DNA of 64,000 bases, taken from positions 1-64,000 of the forward strand of contig WWBZ02000017.1 of assembly GCA_011503125.2 (NCBI GenBank), in the 5' to 3' direction. Within the stretch, counting starts at the first letter, position 1. Each line of letters opens with the position of its first letter. The notes beneath the pieces are model-generated. The model saw only the letters and a list, made by a program, of their open reading frames with translations. It did not search any database and was not told where the DNA came from. Made by a program: the position numbers and the translations under genes. The stretch comes from Botryosphaeria dothidea (Eukaryota; Ascomycota; Dothideomycetes; Botryosphaeriales; Botryosphaeriaceae). Shown here in pieces: positions 42,501 through 53,201 of this stretch.

Positions 42501-43136
42501 GTTACACCTTTCTTCGCAAACTACGGCTTCCACCCTCGTTATGAGATTCTACAAAAAGACTCGATCTTAGCCCCCCTCGAACCCCTACGCCTCTTCTAAG
42601 AGAACCTCGAAAACCTCGAAAACTACCTTCGCCAAGAAATTCGATTCGCATAAGACGCCTACGCAGAACAGGCCAATAAAGACCGTATTTCGCCACCCGT
42701 CTTTAAGCCTGGTGACCTTGTTTGGCTCCTAAGAAGGCATATCTCGACAACAAGGCCTTCGGATAAACTTGACTTTAAACGCCTTGGCCCCTTTCCCATC
42801 CTAGAGAAGATCTCGACCCATGCCTATCGCCTAGAACTACCAAGGACGATGAAAGTCCACCCTGTATTCCACGTCTCTTTACTCGAACCCGCAGCCTCTG
42901 ACCCCTTGCCTAATCAAGTCCAACCTCCGCCCCCGCCCGTTATCGTTGACGGCGAAGAAGAGTACAGGGTAGAAGAGATTCTAGACGTTAAAGCAACCCG
43001 GAGACAACCAAAATACCTCGTGAAATGGACTGGTTACTCGACACCAACCTGGGAACCTTACGACCTTGTTAAAGACCTTGAGGCCCTTGATACGTTCTAT
43101 GAACGTTACCCTTCGAAACCTCGACCCTTAAGCTAA
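39534..43136 (+). pseudogene. Ty3-B Pol relic (protease, RT, RNase H, integrase, chromodomain)
   Basis: A single frame with about 12 TAG/TAA stops. Protease region 39660-39930, where the expected D-S/T-G reads VDDAF, so the catalytic triad is lost or atypical. RT 40311-40880 with [20 protein letters not shown] and VYLDDILIY. RNase H near 41180-41560 with [14 protein letters not shown] and DALTRRSG. Integrase 41860-42440 with an H-H-C-C module (HSHPAARH; CETCQRIK), SLDLITGLP and HPQTDGQTERIN. GPF motif near 42786. Chromodomain 42970-43100 (YLVKWTGYSTPTWEPY). It ends just before the polypurine tract (43160-43174). Confidence 0.9.
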
Positions 43137-43159
43137 AGGCTCGTAGGAACTCACCCCTA

Positions 43160-43174
43160 GGGAGGAGAGCCTAC
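43160..43174 (+). other. Ty3-B polypurine tract
   Basis: AGGGAGGAGAGCC(TAC) directly precedes the 3' LTR. Confidence 0.7.
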
Positions 43175-43546
43175 TGTCATAAACGTGGCTTGCTTAGACC
43201 CCTTACCTCTCGTTTACCTTCGTTGATTTAAAATCCAGATCTAGACTTACCTGCTTATAAATCAGGAAGCTAGTATTTTAGTTCGTTCTTTATGTATATA
43301 AAGCTCGCCCCTCTGCTTTGTAGTTAGTTCTTTAGTCTAGCAATGAGTATTCCTCGCGTATAACTTGGTACGCCTTGAATTGGACCTTGCTTGCCTCCCT
43401 CGTCCCTCGTCCCTCGTCCCTCGTCTTTCGCACCTCATACCCTCGCCCTTTGAACTACACCCTTATACTTCGGCATTGCTTTACCCCTACTGCCTTTACC
43501 GGCTTCGTTATCTCGTCTCTCCGCCCTCCAAGGTCCGTTCATTACA
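43175..43546 (+). repeat. Ty3-B 3' LTR
   Basis: 372 bp, TGTCATAAACG...GTTCATTACA, followed by ACCGA. Almost identical to 37866-38237. Confidence 0.94.
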
Positions 43547-43810
43547 ACCGAACTCCTACACTTCTCTAACAACAAAGAGGCTAGCCAAACCTCTATTATC
43601 TTACCAGACGGTAATATAGTAGAACCTCAAAAACTCGTCCGGTAGCTAGGAATCTTCTTCGACCCAAAACTTACTTTTAAGGAGCACGTCTCTATAAGAG
43701 TTAGCCAAGCCCGTTCAGCCTTCCAACGCCTCTCTAGACTAGCTAATACCGAACGAGGTCTATCCCCCTACGCGGTTAGACAGCTATACATAGCCTATAT
43801 TACCAGCGTA

Positions 43811-44420
43811 GGCGGGGTGGTATACTGGTAGGGTACACTTCCACGGTAACCTGGCCTTTCTGGGGTGGCACAGGTTCTAAGTTCGAATCTTAGACCGCTT
43901 ACCTACTCGTGGCATGTGCGTCCCACGTTAAAAGCACACGTACCCGCGTTCTCCCTAGCGGTAATAAGGGGGAAAATCCACAGGTGGTTAGGGTGGGCCA
44001 CAAGTGGCATGTACGTCCCACTATAAAAGCATACGTACCCGCGTTCTCTCTGGCGGTAACAAGGGGGAGAAGGGCTAGCTAGGCGCTTCTAAAAATAAAT
44101 TTTAAGAGCGCTTTACCAGCGCTTATAAATAGGTAAGCCGGGACTTCTTACGGCTTAGTCTTAAGATTTACAGTCACCTCTCTCTACAGTTCCTCCCTCT
44201 TAGCTACTCTTCCTACTTTAGATACCGCTACCGGTATATAGAAAAAACTATACTAAATAGAGTATCTGCGGATACTACCATTATAGATAGGGAAGGTTTT
44301 TACCCGGGCTATCCCAAGAAAGTAGCCACGGTTTCCCCTTCCATATACCCTTACAGATAGCCATAGCTGCATGGACCCTTCGGGGAGCTAAATCAGCTTA
44401 AATTGAATTTATCTATCTAT
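43811..44420 (+). mobile_element. tRNA-headed SINE with duplicated body (610 bp)
   Basis: A 16-bp target duplication CTATATTACCAGCGTA (43795-43810 and 44421-44436) lies in LINE-A ORF2. The head resembles a tRNA gene: A-box-like TGGTATACTGG (43818-43828) and B-box-like AGTTCGAATCT (43880-43890). The body holds two ~69-bp direct repeats (43909-43977 and 44004-44071; core GTGGCATGTRCGTCCCA). The 3' end is a short (ATCT)n tail. Long target duplication, internal Pol III promoter and simple tail define a SINE. The length is large for a SINE because of the duplicated body. The LINE supplying its machinery is unknown, since LINE-A ends in (TAAA)n. Confidence 0.85.
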
Positions 44421-46009
44421 CTATATTACCAGCGTAGCCGATTTCGGCTGTCCGATCTTCTGGAAAAATCAGGCACAGTTTAAACGCCAATATACACTAC
44501 TCCAAAATCTTACTCTACGAAAGATTCTAGGAGTTTTTAAAACTACCCCTATTATTCCTCTAGAACTAGAGACGGCAATCCCACCCTCCGAGCTCCGCCT
44601 AGACGATATCCTAAAAAAGTATGCGTTTAGAATAAGACAGCTTAAAAAGGAATATCCAATCCGCTACGAAATAGAGAGAGAATCCAACCGAAATATAGAA
44701 GGTATACCTCCTATATAGGTAGAAAGAATAAGGAGAATATACTCTAAAATCCCTAAGAAGATAGAAGAGGTAGACCTCTTTCTTTTTAAACTATGGAGCG
44801 GTAGTCCCCCCTATTCGGTTAGGATATCTACCCTAGAGAAGGAAGCCGAAGCTAAAGCACACGCTAAGGCCCTCCTAGAAGCCCTAAATAGTCAAGTATC
44901 TATATACTCCGACGCCTTACAACTTCTAATAGGAAAAGGGATAGGAATAGGAATAGGAATACTAGACCTTAGCCAATCTCGAGATACTATACAATAAGAA
45001 CTAGTTAGAAACTACGGTCCTAACTACCTCGTTTATAACGGCGAACTAGAAGGTATTACAAATGCTCTTGAATTTGCTAGTAAACGAGGATATAAAAACC
45101 GAGAAATAAGAGTCTATGCGGATAACTAGGCCGCACTCTTACGGCTATAAACCCTAGCTAATACTCCTGGCCAAGATTAACAAATCCGGGCAGTTAAAGC
45201 AGCAAAAATCCTACAGGATAAGGGGAACAAAATCTCTCTAGAATGGGCACCTAGACATAAAGATATCCTTGGAAACGAGGCCGCGGACAAACTCGCAAAA
45301 GAAGCTACTAGACTACCCATATTAAGCTCTAAAAATAGCCTAGCCTTCTACAGAATGCAGCTAAAGGAGGAGCTTTATAAGGAGTGGACAAAGAAGCTTA
45401 AAAATACCCCAGCCTCTACCTATAAGGAACTATACGGCTATTAAGTTAAACGGAAACTAAAACCCCCTCTAAAGGAGCGGGAATTAGCCTCCGCCTTTTA
45501 CCAACTAAAGATAGGACACGGATACTTTAGATCCTACCTCTTTAGGTTTAAACACGCCGGAACCGATAGGTGCCCTTGCACGAATATAGCAAAATAAACA
45601 CCTAGACATCTTTTACTAAAATGCCCAAAATACTCCTACGAAAGAAGGAGTATTAAGGATACACTTAGAAGAAAACATCTAGACCTAAAGGAGCTTCTTA
45701 CCTCGACAAAAGGAATATCTAGTACGCTAGATTTTCTAAAACAAACATAGATATCTACACGGAGGTAGTATCTAGAAACTAGCTCGGCGGAGCTCTAAAT
45801 AAACGTATACCTACCGTATTTCCTTTTACTTTCCTTATATACTTCCTCTTTACTTTCTTTGGCTATAAGCCCATTTAGGCGATAGACGCCATACCGTTTA
45901 CTGTACCTAAAAAGCCCACTTTTACCAAAAGAGGTATTACCCTTCTATAGCCACGAGTTCTAGAAACTCCGTCTTTAATAGTCTTAGGCTGAAAAAAGGA
46001 CGTAAAACT

Positions 46010-46033
46010 AAATAAATAAATAAATAAATAAAT
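46010..46033 (+). repeat. LINE-A 3' tail (TAAA)n
   Basis: About six TAAA units follow GGACGTAAAACTAAA. The complementary (TTTA)n tail is at 59881 in the second copy. Confidence 0.93.
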
Positions 46034-47625
46034 AGGCACAGGGTTACCCAGTGCCCATGGCTGCCACCAATAAGGCCAGCAAGGCTTGCAAAGCCTACCC
46101 AACAGGAGGAACACGTGGGACCGGAACTGGAAGACTTGGAGGACGAATCCTCCCAGCAGTCGGAAAACTAAAAGCTCCTGTCGAAAATCGCAGGCAGGAG
46201 CCCACAGTAGAGGAAAAGCAGGAAGCATAGAATGATTGGCGAAAGCAATAACACAAATTGGAACAGGATTCGCTCCTCACTTCAGTCATAGTTAATAGAG
46301 AGACTTTTAGAAAAGCTCTTGCTAACACAGGCTGTGAATTCTACGCTATTATAAGCCATGGTTTCGCTAAACGCTGCAACCTCCCGCGTATAAGAATTTC
46401 CCTAAGGATACTGGACGGGTTAACGCCTACCGGATAGAAAATCAATAAAGTCGCCTAGGCTGAAGTGGATATCGGAGGCCACTGCCAGAAGCGCATGTTC
46501 TTCTATATTGTCCCGAGACTCTCTGGCTGCGATCTCATGCTAGGGAGCCCCTGGATGATACAGGAAAAAGCAGTGCTGGACCAAAGCGAACGGACCATCA
46601 CCTTTAAGAACACTAGACTCATCGTAAAACAAGACTCTAACCTTCCCCAGCCCCGAGGCAAGCTTATTAGAGCCGCCGCCTTTTGTCACCTCGTCAGGAA
46701 CAAGGAAAAGAAAGGATACCAAGTCTTCACCGCAAGCTTAGCGGATATCAACAAGGCCTTACAGAAGGAAACCCCTACGGATACTCAGGCCCGGCTGCCT
46801 AGCTGGGTGGACCCTCGATGGACACGACTGTTTGATAAGAACGAGGCGGACAAACTCCCACCGCACCGGCCTGGAATTAACCACCGGATCGAATTGGAAA
46901 AAGATAACAACGGCAAGACCCCGGATACCCCATAGGAACCCCTATATAATATATCCCGTGACGAGCTTCTAGTACTCAGGAAGACTCTTAACGAACTACT
47001 CGATAAGGGGTTTATCCGGGTAAGCAACTCTCCGGCTGCTGCGCTAGTACTATTCGTTAAGAAACCAGGCGGAGGTCTACGCTTCTACTGCGACTATCGG
47101 GCACTCAACCGGATTGCGAGAAAGGACCGCTACCCCTTACTACTTATCTAAGAGACTCTTAATAGGATTAGTAAGGCGAGATGGTTCACGAAGCTGGATG
47201 TGACTGCTGCCTTCTACCGGATACGAATTACCGAAGGGAGCGAATAGTTAACGGTATTCCGGACTCGATTTGGACTCTTCGAATGGCTGGTGACGCCCTT
47301 TGGACTAGCAAACGCCCCAAGCACCTTCCAACGGTATATCAATTAGACCCTAAAGGACTTCCTCGACGACTTTGTCTCCGCGTACGTAGATGATATCTTA
47401 ATCTTCACGGATGGATCCCGCCGGGCGCATCGGGAAAAGGTCAATAAGGTCTTAGAGAAACTAGATGCTGCAGGTCTACAACTTGACCTAAAGAAATATG
47501 AATTCGAAGTCTAGTCGACTAAGTATCTAGGGCATATTATCGAAGCAGGCAAAGGCATCCGCATGGACCCGGAAAAGATCAAGGCAATTCAAGAGTGGAA
47601 TGCTCCAACCACGGCAAAAGGCGTA
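46034..47625 (+). pseudogene. Ty3-C copy 2 pol fragment 1 (end of gag, protease, RT)
   Basis: Resumes at the zinc knuckle (CPWLPP equivalent) after the LINE target duplication. It covers the protease region (46310-46560; DIGGHCQKRMFFYIVPRL), a 156-codon open stretch 46465-46935, and RT 46960-47510 ([20 protein letters not shown] at 47380). Stops are TAG/TAA. It ends at GCGTA (47621-47625). Confidence 0.87.
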
Positions 47626-48091
47626 TGTTACGAAGCAGACCTCTATAGGAGATGGAAATGCAGGAAGCGGGGGAGTGAGCAGTCCCGAAACCGCCCCGCT
47701 TGCGCCCGAGCGGTCACGTGGGACCCACTTGGATCTGAACAGATCCAACCTCCACAAATCCACTCTACCCAGATCCATAAGGGACAAATCCAACTTACCC
47801 AGATCCCACTCAGATAGCTCCAGATTGTATAACACTCTCCTATGTATATAAGCTACACTCCTTAGCTAGTACTTTGACCTTCGTGGTCAACTCAAGATTC
47901 CAATATTAACCATATTGGAGGTAACAAGCCTATCGCGCACCGCGCACTCATACTTATCTTTCACGTGACAAACCCCATCCACTTCTCCAGTCTTTCAGCC
48001 ATCACACTCTTGTCCTCAAGGTAAACCCTTCGGTTCACCAACTCCCTACCCGGCGACTCCGAAACCGGGATAGAAGAGGCCTACCGTTACA
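47626..48091 (+). repeat. Solo LTR (466 bp) related to family A
   Basis: TGTTACGAAGCAGAC...CTACCGTTACA, with a perfect 5-bp target duplication GCGTA (47621-47625 and 48092-48096) in Ty3-C RT/RNase H. It shares with the Ty3-A LTR a TATATAAGC box and the TTTGACCTTCGTGGTCAA inverted repeat, but the rest is different. It therefore belongs to a sister family whose internal region is not in the window. Confidence 0.9.
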
Positions 48092-50520
48092 GCGTACTCG
48101 GTTTCCTCGGTTTTGCGAACTTCTATCGGCGTTTTATTAAGGGCTTTTCTAACCTAGTAGCTCCTCTAGTATTACTTACGAGGAAGAACGTACCCTTCCA
48201 GTAGAACTAGGAAACCGAGCTCGCGTTTGGAAAATTGAAAAAGGCTTTTATCACGGTACCGGTCCTTATGCAATTCGACCCGGAGAGGAAGACGATCCTC
48301 GCCATAGACTCCTTAGGATACTGCATAGGAGGAGTGCTTTAATAGTACGATAACGACGGTTTCCTACGTCCCGTAGCGTTCTTTTCGAAGAAGAACCTAC
48401 CCGCGGAATGCAACTACCCGATCTACGATAAGGAACTACTCGTAGTAGTCAAGTGCCTACGCCAGTGGGATGCCGAGCTAAGGGGACTGCACTAGTTCAA
48501 GATCCTTACCGACCATAAGAATCTAGAGTACTTTACTACGGCGAGGAGACTTTCCGAGAGGCAGATTCGATAGTAGAGGGAACTTAGCCGCTTTTCCTTT
48601 ATTATCGAATATACCCTAGGAAGGACTAACGGACTAGCCGACGCATTGACAAGAAGGGACCAAGACTTGCCTATAACGGATATAGACGAGAGACTTAAAT
48701 AAAGAACGGCTCAATTACTCCAGTCAATGCCCCATAGATTAGTCCTTAACACTAGATCACCAGAGGACCCTAAAGAACAAGAATGGAGTAATAAAGATTT
48801 ACTTCTATCTGAAGAAGCTATAGCAATTAAACCTCGATAAGCACGACCAGGATAATAAGCACGAGAACCCCCTTTCCTAGAGGATCAATAGTAAGAGGCA
48901 CTCTAGCAGGACTAAGTGTTAAGGTAACTCCGGGAAGCAGTATAACGAAGAGAAAGGACCTTCCCACCAGAGTTTACAACTAAGTTTAAGATCTCGATCG
49001 CGGAGTATTTACTAGACTATTAAGAAAACCTCCTCTTTAGGGAAAGAAGATAGGTACCGGACTCCGAGCTACTACGAACAAGGATCATCCAAGAGATGCA
49101 TGACTCTCCCCTCTCGGCACACCCCGGACGCGTTTAAACTACCTCCCTCGTAGCAAGGCACTTCTTCTGGCCAGGATTCGTTAACGATATCCGGAGGTTT
49201 TATAGGAACTATAACGTCTGTAGAAGGACTAAGGTCTGGAGGGATCGGAAGCAAGGGTTACTCAAACCGTTACTAGTACTAAGTCGTCAATAGAGAGAGA
49301 TCTCTATTAACTTTATTAGGCCCCTACTATTAAGTAACGGATACGAGATACTTATAGTAATTACTAATAGGCTAGGGAAAGGAGTAATCCTTAAGGCCTG
49401 CCCGAACACTAAGACGGAAACCATTATAAAGCTCTTTATTATATACTTCTACTAGAACCACGGAGTCCTAATAGTAATAGTATCTAATAGGGGAACGTAG
49501 TTCGTTAGCCTTCTCTAGTAACGTATCTATTAACTACTTAAGATTAAGAGGCGTATCTTAACGGCCTACTACCCTTAAACGGACGGATTAACGGAAAGGA
49601 TAAATACTAAAGTAGAAAGGAAGCTCGCGCTATTTATAGAGTACTATTAATAAGACTAGGCGGACCGGTTACCGGTAGTCTAGTTGGCTCTTAACGGAAG
49701 AACCTTAACTACGACGTAGGCAAGCCCGTTCTTTCTTTTCTACGGGTACTATCTCGAGCCTCTAGAGCTATCCGAAGATATCTAACCTAGTAATCTCTAA
49801 AGGGACTCCCTAGTAGTAAGGGCCGATGTAATCGTAGTAAAGATTAAAGAGGTAACGGACTAGGTATAAATAGCAATAGCGGATACATAGTAGGAATAGA
49901 AACGGCAGGCTAACCGGCAAAGGAACCTATCCCCTGCGTATAAGGTAGGTAATAAGGTCTAGCTACACCTAAAGAACCTAAGGACGGATAGACTAAGTAA
50001 GAAGCTCGATAATAAGGTAGCTAAGTTCACCGTCATCGAGGTAGTTAGATCCTATAGCTACAAGTTGGATATCCCCGGAGCGGTGTACAACGTCTTTAAC
50101 GTGGACCTACTCCGGCTAGCGGGAATAGACCCTTTGCCAAGCCAAGTACAGAACGACTATTAACTACCACCGGTTTAGGTAGATAGTTAAGACGAATAGA
50201 GGGTGGAGGGAATCCTAGATGAACGAATGGCAAGGAAACTAGGATAAAGGAGCCGCCAACTCTAGTATCGAGTCAAATGGGAAGGGTATGCAAGGCCAAC
50301 ATGGGAACCGGTATTAGCACTACAGGACACAGCAGCGCTGGACACGTACCTAAAACAGAAGGACCGACAAGAGCTCTAGGGAACCGAGCGGAGACTATAG
50401 GTGGACAAAAGGTTAAGCGGTTTAGCCCGGCCGGAGCCGAGCCTGCACATACCAGATAAGCACTACACCGCCCGTAACCTCTCGAACCGGCGGGAGGAGG
50501 GGGGTAATGTTAGAGTCTGA
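48092..50520 (+). pseudogene. Ty3-C copy 2 pol fragment 2 (RNase H, integrase, chromodomain)
   Basis: RNase H near 48290-48580 ([21 protein letters not shown]). Integrase near 49100-49500 (heavily RIPed; zinc module CNVCRRTK equivalent). Chromodomain near 50260-50310 (QYRVKWEGYARPTWEP). Unlike copy 1 the C-terminus is uninterrupted (NLSNRREEGG) and stops with TGA at 50518-50520, inside the LTR. Many RIP stops lie in the 49200-49900 stretch. Confidence 0.85.
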
Positions 50521-50691
50521 AGCCTCAGGATCAAGCCTCAGAGGATCATCGGCAGGTCACGCGACGCCAAGCCTTCCATGTATATAACTTCCCTCTTTCT
50601 TCTACGACTTCTCTTCTTTCTCCTTAAGTCTAGCTTAACGTACTTAGCGCAATAAACCTTTCAGCGATCATCCTGAGGTTGAGCCCTGACA
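50508..50691 (+). repeat. Ty3-C copy 2 3' LTR
   Basis: 184 bp, TGTTAGAGTCTGAAG...GTTGAGCCCTGACA. Contains the CCTTAAGTCTAGCTTAACG segment that pairs with the family primer site. A purine tract (GGGAGGAGGGGGGTAA) precedes it. Confidence 0.93.
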
Positions 50692-51197
50692 TTGTGCAAG
50701 CGCCACTCCTACACGGAGCATTGCCTTTCTCAGTATTTCTCGCCCAGTATGGGTTATGTAATCTGAAAACAATATCTCCTGGAGAAAATGATGTACCTGG
50801 ATATTTAGCTTTGCTTTCAATAAGGCCAGACTATAACACTTACCTGGCCACAAGTCTCAAAGTTAAGATCCTTAATAGGCATCAAGCCTCTTGAAAGAAG
50901 TATCACTGTTTTTACAATGGGATGCTTGCTCATGTGACAGGCAGTTTCACTTCGGAACATCAACCGTTCTGGCTAATGTGAATTACTCGAGTGTAGGATG
51001 CATATACCTCAAAAACGTTTCTTTACACCACCCAACATAGAAATCGCAATGCTTAGAAATGCTCGGGCATGAGTCCGATTGATCCTTTTGGCAACCTTTA
51101 CAGAGATACCAGAGACTACGCGCAGTATGATTGAAGCCATGCGGCGTCTTCTTTATAACGTTCTGTAAGTTCGATCGAACATCGTCGAGAGGTTTGG
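50692..51197. other. Unique non-RIPed segment, no gene seen
   Basis: About 500 bp with normal CpA/TpG, unlike its neighbours. Only short ORFs (71 codons at 50679-50894 +, 75 codons at 50983-51210 -) that look non-coding. It may be a remnant of single-copy host sequence. Confidence 0.6.
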
Positions 51198-51429
51198 TGT
51201 GAGGCAGCAAAGCCGAAATGATGGTATTGCTTTCAACTGAAAATCTATGTACAAGGAGAAAGGAAAGAGAGTCTGGAAAGAGAGGGCGAAGGGTAAATAT
51301 ACCCAGTCGCTTAGCGCTGGGCCCGTGCCCTAGTGCCTAACCGAGTTATCCTTGGTACAGCTAGGGCCTCTGGTTGCTGTTGAGTATCTACCCAGTTGCC
51401 TGAGGTGGTAGCGCTTGAGGGGCCTGACA
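51198..51429 (+). repeat. Solo LTR, 232-bp family, copy 2
   Basis: TGTGAGGCAGC...GGGGCCTGACA, the same length as 32557-32788 with conserved ends and a ATGGTATTGCT block near the start. Flanks (TTTGG and AGGAT) do not match. It also lies where the first ~20 bp of a Ty3-C LTR are missing, so a deletion or ectopic recombination probably removed one flank. Confidence 0.7.
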
Positions 51430-51520
51430 AGGATCAAGCCTCAGAGGATCATCGGCAGATCACGTGACGCCAAGCCTTCCTTGTATATAACTCTTCTCTT
51501 TCTTCTACGTCTTCTCTTCT
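51430..51520 (+). repeat. Ty3-C LTR fragment, 5' part
   Basis: AGGATCAAGCCTCAGAGG...CTTCTCTTCT, the start of a Ty3-C LTR lacking its first ~20 bp. Interrupted by LINE-C after CGTCTTCTCTTCT (51508-51520). Continues at 54771. Confidence 0.85.
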
Positions 51521-53201
51521 GGCCGCGAAATCCTACTGCACGCGTTCTCGTCGCCGCGGCTGGTAATATCCATTAGAGGAGAGTCTCTAATGGGTAGCTG
51601 AGTGCAGAGGTGATGAATGGCAGTCTACAACACGCCATTGCAGGCTGTTGGGGTGCGGCTTCGACGCGATGAAAAATTTTCATCGACGCGCCGACCGCGA
51701 CTATAACCACGCTACCTACTACCTCTACTTAGATAACGCGACTATCTATCTAGGGAGGCTAATCGAGGGAAACTAGGATACGAAAACCATCCGACGTACG
51801 ACTACCTGGCTCGCAGCCAGGCCCGACGCTGGCCCATCCAGCCAGCCGATGTAGACGCGCCCTAGGCGTACGACAGGACACCCTTGGGCTTGCACCAGCT
51901 CTAAGATCGCTGAGAACGCGGCGAGGGCATAGGGGAACCTCTTTTCTAAGAACTTGTTAAGACTAACGTATTGTAGACCCTCGGTGCGAAACCTATTAAG
52001 GCGTCGATGTGACGGTTTAGAACCGTAATGTGCCTTGGGCATCCTGCGGCGATAATTCGGCGCTGCTACCTGCTGCCAGCTGCTGCTGCCTACTTGTTAA
52101 GGGATATAAAACTACGAAAGGTTGCTTAGTTCTTTAGTTCCTTAGCTTAGTCTTCTTGTAGATAGCAATGCTACTGCATTCCCGCGAGCACACCGGATAC
52201 AAGCTATTATACTCGAGGCCTCCGACCGCGAAGACCTTATTAAGGCTCGACCTCGAGAACTCGTTAAGGCCTCTCCGAGAGAGCCGATCCGGTGCGCATA
52301 TAGGAGACCTAGCGGAGGGTCTTGATAGGCGTGGTGCTCGTAACCTAGCACGATACGACCGGTCGGCTCGACGAGACGGAAATACGGGCAAGCTCTAGGA
52401 AAGGGAAATATAGGCTAGCTTCGACGGCCCTTACCGAACCTATTAAGCGGGCGTCTAGGCGACTTAACGGAGGGTCTTAATAGGCGTAGAGCACGCAACC
52501 TACGACGATGATACAGGCTAGCGGTAAGGGGAGGCTCTCGAGGAGTTATAGGCCAGTCGCGCAGAGACTTAACACGTTGGAAACATAGGCCAGCTTAGGA
52601 TAAGAGGGGACATAAGCTTGGTTAGTAGGAGCGGGTGGAGCAGGTCGCCCGGCGTGGGATCTAGTCCGTTACCCCTTCTACAAGACACGGTCGGCCTGTT
52701 ATGGGGAGACCCTTACAGGCAACGCGAAACGGGGACCTGGTAAGTGTAGGGTGTTGCGCCCCTGCACGATACCTGGGCTACCCGCGGGGCGTAGTGCGTA
52801 GCAGCCACTGCTGGCTCCGAGGACCTTACCCCTTCGCTGGGCTCTGACCCTCGGTGCACCTGGATAGCAGGCAGGATCACGTCCTAGCCGGAGAGACTGC
52901 TGCGTGGCTCGAGAGAACGGATGCGCGTGTCGGTATGCATAGAGACGGGACTATCCGCCTTCAAACCTAACGCTAAAGTAAACGAGAATAAACAACTAGG
53001 AGGTTTTAGGATAGAGCGCCGGCGATGCATGCTTAAGGAGTAAACAGGGATTACTTAGGCAGGAGGGGTTTGGCCCGGACCTGACTGTGGAGGCCGCAAT
53101 GAGAGGCGGCTGAAAACTGGGGTAGGGGCCTGGATAGACCTTTGGGAGACTGGAGGTTATAGGCATGTCGAACCCTACTGCAACTTTGTACATAGATACA
53201 A

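Larger units (their letters stand above)
37866..43546 (+). mobile_element. Ty3/gypsy chromovirus, family B (5681 bp)
   Basis: 372-bp LTRs (37866-38237 and 43175-43546) and a perfect 5-bp target duplication ACCGA (37861-37865 and 43547-43551) within LINE-A ORF2, in the stretch after the YIDDI motif. Gag and pol are in two frames, with scattered TAG/TAA stops from light RIP. The two LTRs differ by only a handful of mostly RIP-type changes. Confidence 0.96.
35166..45798 (+). pseudogene. LINE-A ORF2 relic (endonuclease, reverse transcriptase, RNase H)
   Basis: In four pieces: 35166-35926, 36411-37865, 43552-43810 and 44437-45798, about 1280 codons when joined. AP-type endonuclease: VIELKIDIILIQEPF (35240-35285) and IILGDFNEHHL (35598-35630). 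RT: KAYRVILLLNCLGKTLERILAKRL, LFLDIKGAFDHV, GIPQGSPISPILF, and the catalytic YIDDISLIAS (37733-37762; Y-I-D-D rather than the usual F-A-D-D). RNase H: VSIYSDAL (44898) and GNEAADKLAKEATRLP (45270). The C-terminus has a degraded Cys cluster (CPCTNIAK...HLLLKCPKY). All stops are TAG/TAA. Confidence 0.88.
33494..46033 (+). mobile_element. LINE-A, Tad1-like non-LTR retrotransposon carrying three younger insertions
   Basis: A 13-bp target duplication AGGCACAGGGTTA (33481-33493 and 46034-46046) splits a Ty3-C zinc-knuckle codon run. The 3' end is a (TAAA)n tail (about 46010-46033). Once a solo LTR (35927-36405), Ty3-B (37866-43546) and a SINE (43811-44420) are removed, about 5.8 kb remains: a 5' leader (33494-33790), ORF1 and ORF2 with endonuclease, RT and RNase H. 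It is RIPed with many TAG/TAA. A second copy starts at 59881 on the minus strand. Confidence 0.93.
32368..50691 (+). mobile_element. Ty3-C copy 2 (5'-truncated), host of nested insertions
   Basis: Homologous to 21943-27974 but on the opposite strand. Pieces: gag 32368-32556 and 32789-33493, then pol 46034-47625 and 48092-50520, then the 3' LTR 50508-50691. The 5' LTR and start of gag are missing. Insertions: a 232-bp solo LTR, LINE-A with its own passengers, and a 466-bp solo LTR. Each junction has a target duplication and the pieces rejoin exactly. Confidence 0.92.
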
